Shown here: positions 58,029-64,000 of the stretch, in pieces
Layout: every line of letters starts with the position of its first letter
Numbering within the stretch: the stretch's first letter is position 1
Notes under the pieces: generated by a model
Seen by the model: only the letters and a program-made list of their open reading frames with translations
The model's database searches: none
Told to the model about the DNA's origin: nothing
Translations under genes and position numbers: made by a program
NCBI RefSeq assembly: GCF_003217325.1
Contig: NZ_QJTI01000001.1
Coordinates: 62,001-126,000, forward strand
Direction of reading: 5' to 3'
Length of the DNA stretch: 64,000 nt
DNA from: Rhodopseudomonas faecalis
Lineage (GTDB): Bacteria; Pseudomonadota; Alphaproteobacteria; Rhizobiales; Xanthobacteraceae

Positions 58029-59753
58029 ATGACCACATTCCAGCAAGCCCGCGCCTTTCTGCTCGAACATCGCACTGATTACGCCAAGGCCGTCGCCGAA
58101 TTCCGCTGGCCCGACCCGATCGATTTCAACTGGGCGCTCGACTGGTTCGACGCCGAACTGGCGAGCAAGCCGGGTAGCCGCGACCAGACCGCGCTGTGGA
58201 TCGTCGAGGCCGCCACCGGCAACGAAACGAAGCACAGTTTTGCGGAGCTGTCGCGCCGCTCTAATCAGGTCGCCAATTTCCTGCGCGCGCAGGGCCTGCA
58301 GCGCGGCGATCATCTGCTGTTGCTGCTCGGCAATGTGGTGCCGCTGTGGGAAACCATGCTGGCGGCGATCAAGCTCGGCGTGATCGTGATCCCGGCGACC
58401 ACGCTGCTGACACCGGAAGAACTGCGCGACCGGCTCGATCGCGGCGCCGCCAAGCTGGTGGTGGCAGCGCAGGATCAGGTCGCGAAGTTCGATGGCCTTG
58501 GCGATAGCTCGTTGCAGCGCGTGGTGGTCGGCGGCGGCGTGGCGCCCGGTTGGACGCCGTTCGAGCAGACCGCGGACTATCCCGAGACCTTTGTGCCGGA
58601 TGGGCCGACCCGGCCCGATGATCCGATGCTGCTGTACTTCACCTCCGGCACCACCGCGAAGCCAAAACTGGTGCGGCACAGCCAGCGCAGCTATCCGGTC
58701 GGCGCGCTGTCGACCATGTTCTGGCTCGGGCTGCAGCCCGGCGACGTGCATCTCAACATCTCGTCGCCCGGCTGGGCCAAGCACGCCTGGAGCTGCTTCT
58801 TTGCGCCCTGGAACGCCGGCGCCACGGTGTTCGTGGTCAATCAGCCGCGCTTTGAGGCCAAGAGTCTGCTCGCCACCATGGTCCGCTGCGGCGTCACCAC
58901 GCTATGCGCGCCGCCGACCGTGTGGCGGCTGTTCATTCAGGAGCCGCTTGCGGAGTACAAGGTTGCGCTGCGCGAAGTGTGCGGCGCTGGCGAGCCGCTC
59001 AATCCGGAAGTGATCGATCAGGTGCGTGCCGCCTGGGGGCTGACGATCCGCGACGGCTATGGCCAGACCGAAACCACGGCGATGATCGGCAATTCGCCCG
59101 GGCAGCCGATCAAGATCGGCTCGATGGGCCGGCCGCTGCCGGGCTACAGCATCGCGATCACCGATGTCGATGGCCAGCCGGCCAAGGAAGGCGAGGTGAC
59201 GCTGCTGCTCGGCGCCGCGCGGCCCGCCGGCCTGATGCAGGGCTATCAGGGCGAGGGCGGCAAACTGTCCGGAACCGATGGCGAGGTCTATCGCAGCGGC
59301 GACGTGGTGTTTTGCGACGACGATGGTTATCTCACCTTCGTCGGCCGCTCCGATGACGTGTTCAAATCCTCCGACTACCGCATCAGCCCGTTCGAGCTGG
59401 AAAGCGTGCTGCTGGAACACGAGGCGGTGGCTGAGGCCGCGGTGGTGCCGACGCCGGACCCGATCCGGCTGGCGATTCCAAAGGCCTATGTGATCCTGAC
59501 CTCGGGCCATGAGCCGAGCCGCGAGCTGGCGCTGTCGGTGTATCAGCATCTGCAGGCGCGGCTGTCGCCGTTCAAGCGCATCCGGCGCATCGAGTTCGTC
59601 ACCGAACTGCCGAAAACCATTTCGGGCAAGATCCGCCGCGTGCATCTGCGCCGGCTCGAGCACGACAACAACCACGCTGATGCCGCGCGCGGCGTCGAAT
59701 TCCGCGAGGAGGAGTTTGCCGAGCTGCAAAGCACCCGCAGCACGGCACGCTAG
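58029..59753 (+). CDS. AMP-forming acyl-CoA ligase
   Basis: A 574-residue ANL-superfamily ligase that activates a carboxylic acid to its CoA ester. Motifs: LLYFTSGTTAKPKLVRHS (ATP P-loop), RDGYGQTETTAMIG, GEVYRSGDVVFCDDDGYLTF, and GRSDDVFKSSDYRISPFELE with LPKTISGKIRR carrying the catalytic Lys. The substrate is unknown; the closest overall type is medium-chain or acyl/benzoate ligases. The ATG at 58029 follows GAGGTGTCGCC. It starts a second acyl-CoA gene group with a MaoC hydratase and an SDR. Confidence 0.92.
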   Translation: MTTFQQARAFLLEHRTDYAKAVAEFRWPDPIDFNWALDWFDAELASKPGSRDQTALWIVEAATGNETKHSFAELSRRSNQVANFLRAQGLQRGDHLLLLLGNVVPLWETMLAAIKLGVIVIPATTLLTPEELRDRLDRGAAKLVVAAQDQVAKFDGLGDSSLQRVVVGGGVAPGWTPFEQTADYPETFVPDGPTRPDDPMLLYFTSGTTAKPKLVRHSQRSYPVGALSTMFWLGLQPGDVHLNISSPGWAKHAWSCFFAPWNAGATVFVVNQPRFEAKSLLATMVRCGVTTLCAPPTVWRLFIQEPLAEYKVALREVCGAGEPLNPEVIDQVRAAWGLTIRDGYGQTETTAMIGNSPGQPIKIGSMGRPLPGYSIAITDVDGQPAKEGEVTLLLGAARPAGLMQGYQGEGGKLSGTDGEVYRSGDVVFCDDDGYLTFVGRSDDVFKSSDYRISPFELESVLLEHEAVAEAAVVPTPDPIRLAIPKAYVILTSGHEPSRELALSVYQHLQARLSPFKRIRRIEFVTELPKTISGKIRRVHLRRLEHDNNHADAARGVEFREEEFAELQSTRSTAR

Positions 59754-59847
59754 AGCAGGCCACGGAACTACACGCAAAAATCGCTTGGCGTGCAGCCGTG
59801 TCCCGTGGAATGTGCGCCGCAATAACAATGATTGCGGTGGAGGCGAT

Positions 59848-60330
59848 ATGAGTGCGGTGGTGGAGCGTGACGTCTATCTCGGCCTGGTCGGCCAGGAGAT
59901 CGGCGTATCTTCGTGGCATGTGGTGGATCAGCAGCGCATCGACGTGTTCGCCGATGCCACCGAGGATCACCAGTTCATCCATGTCGATGCCGAGCGCGCC
60001 AAGCGCGAAACGCCGTTCGGCGGCACCATCGCCCATGGCTTTCTGACGCTGTCGCTGCTCAGCGTGTTTTCCTACGAAGCGATGCCGACCATTGCCGGCA
60101 CCGTGATGGGCGTGAATTACGGCTTTGACAAAGTGCGGTTCCTGTCGCCGGTGCGCGCTGGCGCAAGGGTGCGCGGCCGCTTCACGCTCGCGGAAGCAAA
60201 TCTGCGCAAGCCGACCGAGCTGCTGACGCGCTCCACCATCACCGTCGAAATCGAAGGCGAGCCGAAGCCGGCGCTGGTCGCCGACTGGCTCGGCCTGATC
60301 TATCTGGCTCCGCAAGCCATCCCCGCTTGA
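59848..60330 (+). CDS. MaoC family enoyl-CoA hydratase
   Basis: A 160-residue single hot-dog protein. DVFADATEDHQFIHVDAERA has the catalytic Asp and His (ATEDHQFIH), followed by FGGTIAHGFLTLSLLSVFSY and VMGVNYGFDKVRFLSPVRAG, as in (R)-specific enoyl-CoA hydratases. The ATG at 59848 is preceded by GGAGGCGAT. It lies just upstream of an SDR gene of the multifunctional-enzyme type; together they could carry out hydration and dehydrogenation steps of a beta-oxidation sequence. Confidence 0.92.
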   Translation: MSAVVERDVYLGLVGQEIGVSSWHVVDQQRIDVFADATEDHQFIHVDAERAKRETPFGGTIAHGFLTLSLLSVFSYEAMPTIAGTVMGVNYGFDKVRFLSPVRAGARVRGRFTLAEANLRKPTELLTRSTITVEIEGEPKPALVADWLGLIYLAPQAIPA

Positions 60331-60347
60331 ACCTGCAGGACACGCAC

Positions 60348-61265
60348 ATGACGATCAGATTTGACGGACGAGTGGCCATTGTCACCGGCGCGGGCAACGG
60401 GCTCGGCCGGGCTCACGCGCTGGGCCTCGCGGCGCGCGGCGCCAAGGTGGTGGTCAATGATTTCGGCGGCGCGCGCGACGGCACCGGCGGCTCGATGACC
60501 GCGGCGGAAACCGTGGTCGAGGAGATCCGCAAGGCCGGCGGCATCGCGATCGCCGACGGCGCCGACGTCTCCAATTTCGAGCAGGTCAAGGCGATGGTCG
60601 ACAAGGCCACCGCCGAGTGGGGTGCGGTCGATATCCTGTGCGCCAATGCCGGCATTTTGCGCGACAAATCGTTCGCCAAGATGGAGCTGGCCGATTTCGC
60701 CAAGGTGCTCGACGTGCATCTGGTCGGCAGCTTCTATTGCTGCAAGGCGGTGTGGGACGGGATGCGCGAGCGCAACTATGGCCGCATCGTGCTCACCACC
60801 TCATCCTCGGGCATGTATGGCAATTTCGGCCAGGCCAATTACGGCGCGGCCAAAGCCGGCATGATCGGCCTGATGAATGTGCTGGCCGCGGAAGGCCGCA
60901 AGACCGATATCCGCGTCAACACCATCTCGCCGACCGCGGCTACCCGCATGACCGAAGAACTGCTGCCGCCGCAGGCGCTGGCGCTGATGAAGCCGGACGC
61001 GATCACCCCAGCGGTGCTGTATCTGCTCAGCCAAGACGCGCCGACCCGCACCATCATGGGCGCCGGGGCCGGCTCGTTCGCGGTGGTCAAGCTTTTGGAA
61101 AGCGAAGGCCTCAATCTTCCGGAAGACCAGTGGACCCCGGACGCGATCGCCGCGCATTTTGCGGAGATTTCCGACATGTCGAAGGCGCAGGCGCTGGAAG
61201 GCGCGTTCCAGCAGACCCAGAAATACGTGGCGCAGGCCGCCGCGCGGCTCGGCCTCAAGATGTGA
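60348..61265 (+). CDS. SDR family dehydrogenase, MFE-2-like
   Basis: A 305-residue short-chain dehydrogenase. FDGRVAIVTGAGNGLGRAHA, then VVVNDFGGARDGTGGSMTAA match the 3-hydroxyacyl-CoA dehydrogenase part of peroxisomal multifunctional enzyme type 2. The catalytic Ser-Tyr-Lys is in IVLTTSSSGMYGNFGQANYG, then AAKAGMIGLM. A C-terminal extension of about 60 residues is beyond the usual SDR length. The ATG at 60348 is preferred over TTG 60327. It follows the MaoC gene by 17 bp, so it is in the same operon. Confidence 0.92.
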   Translation: MTIRFDGRVAIVTGAGNGLGRAHALGLAARGAKVVVNDFGGARDGTGGSMTAAETVVEEIRKAGGIAIADGADVSNFEQVKAMVDKATAEWGAVDILCANAGILRDKSFAKMELADFAKVLDVHLVGSFYCCKAVWDGMRERNYGRIVLTTSSSGMYGNFGQANYGAAKAGMIGLMNVLAAEGRKTDIRVNTISPTAATRMTEELLPPQALALMKPDAITPAVLYLLSQDAPTRTIMGAGAGSFAVVKLLESEGLNLPEDQWTPDAIAAHFAEISDMSKAQALEGAFQQTQKYVAQAAARLGLKM

Positions 61266-61526
61266 GGCGCTGCCGCGGCCTGAGGCTCGCCGCGGCATCT
61301 CCACGCTCTCGCTGTCATCCCGGGGCGCGCGCAGCGCGCACCCGGGATCTCGTTATTGCCCGCGCCGGATTCCGGGTTCGCGAGCTGTCGCTCGCGCCCC
61401 GGAACGACGGCCGCAAACGGTGTGCTGCCCGCATTCCGGAATGACGGATTGCAGTCCGGGCGCGATTGAACCATTGCTACGGCTGATCGTGAGCCCGGTG
61501 ATACCAGCGGTTCCCAAAAATGGTCC
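61266..61526. repeat. GC-rich repeat-like intergenic DNA
   Basis: GTCATCCCGGGGCGCGCGCA ... CACCCGGGATCTCG and GATTCCGGGTTCGCGAGCTG ... CGCCCCGGAACGACGG form two adjacent inverted-repeat units (about 61314-61410) of the CCGGG/CCCGG type common in this bacterial family. No gene is seen. Confidence 0.6.
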
Positions 61527-61614
61527 GTCATGCCCGCGCTTGTCGCGGGTATCCACGTCTTAACCGACGTGCAGGATCAAAGACGTGGATGGCCGGGACG
61601 AGCCCGGCCATGAC
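61527..61614. repeat. Interspersed element C, copy 1
   Basis: GTCATGCCCGCGCTTGTCGC, then GGGTATCCACGTCTT, pairs with AAGACGTGGATGGCCGGGAC, then GAGCCCGGCCATGAC. Nearly identical to 62932-63018; these two copies flank the BaiN-like gene in the same orientation. Confidence 0.87.
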
Positions 61615-61649
61615 GGGGAGGTGCGTATCACTAGCCGTTGGTATGGACC

Positions 61650-62885
61650 GTGACAGAATCTGACATCATCGACGTCGCCATCATTGGCGCGGGCCCGGCC
61701 GGCCTGATGGCGGCCGAGGTCGCCGCAGAGGGCGGCGCGCGCGTCACCATTTTTGACGGCATGGCGGCGCCGGGCCGCAAATTGCTGCTGGCCGGGCGCG
61801 GTGGCCTCAACCTGACCCATAGCGAGCCACTGGCGACGTTTCTCACGCGCTATGGCGCGGCGGCCGACTGGCTGACGCCGGCGATCACGGCGTTTCCGTC
61901 CGACGCGCTGCGCGCCTGGTGCGATGGCCTCGGGCAGCCGACCTTTGTCGGCAGCAGCGGCCGGGTGTTTCCGCAAGCGATGAAAGCCTCGCCGCTGCTG
62001 CGCGCCTGGCTGAGCCGGCTGGCCGGGCTCGGCGTCACGCTCCACTTAAAACACCGCTGGCACGGCTGGCGCGACGACGGCGCGCTGCTGTTCTCGACCC
62101 CGGCAGGCGAGCAGGCGGTGACGGCGCGCGCCAGCGTGCTGGCGCTTGGCGGCGCGAGCTGGCCGCGACTTGGCTCCGATGGCGGCTGGGTCCCATTGCT
62201 CGCCGCCAAAGGCATCGGGGCCGCGCCGCTGAAACCGGCCAATTGCGGCTTTGTGGTCGGCTGGTCGGAGCTGCTGCGCGAGCGTTTTGCCGGGCAACCG
62301 CTCAAGGGCGTCGACGTTCGCTTTGGCGAGCGGCGGCTGCGCGGCGAAGCCATGATCACCCGCGATGGCTTGCAGGGCGGCGCGATCTACGCGCTGTCAG
62401 CAGCGCTGCGCGACGCGATCGATCAGAACGGCGAGGCGACGCTGCATCTTGCGTTGCGGCCCGATGTGCCGACCGCGCAGCTTGCGTCAAAACTGGCCGC
62501 GCCGCGCGGCAAACAATCGCTGGCGACGTTTTTGCGCAAGGCGGCGCAATTGTCGCCGCAGGCGATCGCGCTGCTGCAAGAGGCCGCGCATCGGCTGAAG
62601 CGGCCGCTGGCATCTTTCGCGCCGGGCGAGCTTGCTGCATTGATCAATGATCTGCCGCTGCGGCTGGTCGCGACCGAGCCGATCGAACGCGCGATCTCAA
62701 GCGCCGGCGGCATTGGCCGCGAGCAATGCGACGATGATTTCATGCTGCGGCGGCTGCCGGGTGTGTTCGTGGCCGGCGAGATGCTGGATTGGGAAGCGCC
62801 GACCGGCGGCTATCTGCTCACCGCTTGCTTTGCCACCGGCGCTGCCGCCGGGCGCGGCGTGCTGCGCTATCTCGCCGGGAAGTGA
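61650..62885 (+). CDS. BaiN-like NAD(P)/FAD-dependent flavoprotein (TIGR03862 type)
   Basis: A 411-residue flavoprotein of the HI0933/BaiN family. DVAIIGAGPAGLMAAEVAAE is the FAD-binding start, PGRKLLLAGRGGLNLTHSEP a family hallmark, and GGIGREQCDDDFMLRRLPGV with FVAGEMLDWEAPTGGYLLTA the C-terminal signature. The reaction is unknown for most members. The GTG at 61650 starts MTESDIIDVAIIG; a TTG at 61638 is possible. Repeats flank it on both sides. Confidence 0.9.
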   Translation: MTESDIIDVAIIGAGPAGLMAAEVAAEGGARVTIFDGMAAPGRKLLLAGRGGLNLTHSEPLATFLTRYGAAADWLTPAITAFPSDALRAWCDGLGQPTFVGSSGRVFPQAMKASPLLRAWLSRLAGLGVTLHLKHRWHGWRDDGALLFSTPAGEQAVTARASVLALGGASWPRLGSDGGWVPLLAAKGIGAAPLKPANCGFVVGWSELLRERFAGQPLKGVDVRFGERRLRGEAMITRDGLQGGAIYALSAALRDAIDQNGEATLHLALRPDVPTAQLASKLAAPRGKQSLATFLRKAAQLSPQAIALLQEAAHRLKRPLASFAPGELAALINDLPLRLVATEPIERAISSAGGIGREQCDDDFMLRRLPGVFVAGEMLDWEAPTGGYLLTACFATGAAAGRGVLRYLAGK

Positions 62886-62931
62886 GCGGCGCGGGCGGCG
62901 TTACCGCGACGATGATCCGAACCAGTGATCC

Positions 62932-63018
62932 GTCATGCCCGCGCTTGTCGCTTGTATCCACGTCTTAACAGCGCTGCAGCAGCAAAACGTGGATGGCCGG
63001 GACGAGCCCGGCCATGAC
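62932..63018. repeat. Interspersed element C, copy 2
   Basis: GTCATGCCCGCGCTTGTCGC, then TTGTATCCACGTCTT, pairs with AACGTGGATGGCCGGGACGA, then GCCCGGCCATGAC. The inner arm has lost a few bases compared with 61527-61614. Confidence 0.87.
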
Positions 63019-63051
63019 GTGTAGAGCGGTTGGTGTCAAGGTCTATTGTTA

Positions 63052-64000
63052 CTACGAGCCCTCGATTTCCTCGCGCAGCATTTCCAGTTCCAGCCAGCGA
63101 TGCTCGGCCTCGTGCAGCGCTTCGTGGGCCTTGGCGATTGCCGCCGACACCTTGTCGAATTTGGCGCGGTCGCGGGCAAAGAGCTGCGGATCATCGAGCG
63201 CGCGCTGCAGCTCGGCAATTTCGGCTTCCAGCTTGGCGATGGTTTTCGGCAGCGTTTCCAGCGCGTGCTTTTCGTTAAAACTGAGCTTGCGCTTCGGTGC
63301 CGGTGCGGCGGCCTTGGTGTCGGTCCTGTCCGCCTTGGCGGCATCGCTTTTGGCGGCGGTGCCCTTGACCGCTTCGCGCGTCAGATCAGCGCCGCGCTGC
63401 GCCAGCATGTCGGAATAGCCGCCGGCATATTCGATCCAGCGGCCATTGCCTTCCGGCACGATCACCGAGGTCACGACGCGATCGAGAAAATCGCGGTCGT
63501 GGCTGACCAGGATCACCGTGCCCTCATAGTCGCCGAGCATTTCCTCGAGCACGTCGAGCGTTTCCAGATCGAGATCGTTGGTCGGCTCGTCGAGCACCAA
63601 CAGGTTCGACGGCTTGGCCAGCGCCCGCGCCAGCATCACCCGGCCGCGCTCGCCGCCGGACAGCGCCTCCAGCGGGGTGCGCGCCTGCTGCTGCGCGAAC
63701 AGAAAGTCCTTCATGTAGCCGATCACATGACGCGGCTTGCCGCCGACCATCACGGTGTCGCCGCGGCCGCCGGTCAGGGCTTCGCTGAGCGTCGATTTCG
63801 GATCGAGGCTGTCGCGGCTCTGATCGAGCGTCGCCATTTCCAGATTGGTGCCGAGCCGGATCGTGCCGGAATCCGGCGCGCTGACGCCGGTCAGCAGATT
63901 GATCAGCGTGGTCTTGCCGGCGCCGTTCGGGCCGACGATGCCGATCCGGTCGCCGCGCTGAATGCGGATCGAAAAATCGTCGACGATGGTGCGGCCGTCA
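63052..64000 (-). CDS. uup: ABC-F ATPase, Uup type, C-terminal part (5' end outside window)
   Basis: The frame is open to the right edge, so the first half of the gene is missing. The visible second ATPase domain has Walker A (IGIVGPNGAGKTTLINLL), signature LEALSGGERGRVMLARALAK, Walker B LLVLDEPTNDLDLETLDVLE and switch His VILVSHDRDFLDRV. A linker and a C-terminal coiled coil (TLPKTIAKLEAEIAELQRAL to HEALHEAEHRWLELEMLREE) follow, as in Uup. ABC-F proteins lack membrane domains and act on ribosomes or DNA structures; the Uup assignment rests on the C-terminal coiled coil. Confidence 0.9.
   Translation of the reverse strand, partial: DGRTIVDDFSIRIQRGDRIGIVGPNGAGKTTLINLLTGVSAPDSGTIRLGTNLEMATLDQSRDSLDPKSTLSEALTGGRGDTVMVGGKPRHVIGYMKDFLFAQQQARTPLEALSGGERGRVMLARALAKPSNLLVLDEPTNDLDLETLDVLEEMLGDYEGTVILVSHDRDFLDRVVTSVIVPEGNGRWIEYAGGYSDMLAQRGADLTREAVKGTAAKSDAAKADRTDTKAAAPAPKRKLSFNEKHALETLPKTIAKLEAEIAELQRALDDPQLFARDRAKFDKVSAAIAKAHEALHEAEHRWLELEMLREEIEGS

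Noticed and set aside
1-64000. CRISPR arrays, insertion sequences, prophage genes, toxin-antitoxin or restriction systems
   Set aside because: I looked for regularly spaced repeats, transposases, integrases and typical gene pairs and saw none. The repeats found are short interspersed palindromic elements.

Overview
The window looks like chromosomal DNA of an alphaproteobacterium of the Bradyrhizobium/Rhodopseudomonas group (Nitrobacteraceae). The evidence is high GC with strong GC3 bias, a Porin_2-type porin, cysE followed by a DUF3126 gene, short lipoproteins and secreted proteins of types common in this family, and several families of short interspersed palindromic repeats of the kind found in these genomes. 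This assignment is inferred from gene content, not from a search. No phage, insertion sequence, CRISPR array or restriction system was seen. Gene density is high, and most of the window is ordinary core and peripheral metabolism.

Left part (1-14 kb): a truncated conserved gene; a detoxification-type operon (YfcG-like GST, HCCA isomerase/DsbA-like protein, quinone oxidoreductase); tRNA-Leu(UAA); a lipoprotein; a flavin monooxygenase with a CHCC zinc-finger gene; an alpha/beta hydrolase overlapping a polytopic membrane protein; cysE-DUF3126; two small membrane-associated proteins; a gamma-carbonic anhydrase; and a large porin with a clear terminator. Next (14-25 kb): a MarR regulator, a LapG-like transglutaminase-fold protease, a double PilZ protein, a PAS_5 protein, a candidate small RNA with a textbook terminator, a rhomboid protease, a CBS protein, a patatin and a PAS-GGDEF-EAL protein. 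This stretch is rich in cyclic-di-GMP-type parts.

Middle (25-44 kb): a nitroreductase, thrS, yidD, a ClpP-fold periplasmic protein, an IscU-like scaffold divergent from folE across a symmetrical promoter, hisI, a three-gene operon coding for a membrane ferric-reductase-like flavohemoprotein, a membrane-anchored cytochrome b5 and a small secreted protein, a lytic transglycosylase, a DUF2336 protein, an orphan response regulator/HPt pair, nadK, an Omp31-like outer-membrane protein, two very small membrane proteins, and a less GC-rich patch (DUF2335 and a small protein) beside tRNA-Thr(UGU).

Right part (44-64 kb): acyl-CoA catabolism. An NDP-forming acyl-CoA synthetase lies near a MaoC-type protein, a 73-residue biotin carrier, an IclR regulator, a carboxyltransferase and an MFS transporter. 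A TetR regulator with a histone-H1-like Lys/Ala tail precedes a valine-degradation operon (mmsA, acyl-CoA dehydrogenase, 3-hydroxyisobutyryl-CoA hydrolase, mmsB). An AMP-forming acyl-CoA ligase, a MaoC hydratase and a multifunctional-enzyme-type SDR follow, then a BaiN-like flavoprotein and the 3' part of an ABC-F (Uup) gene that runs off the right edge.
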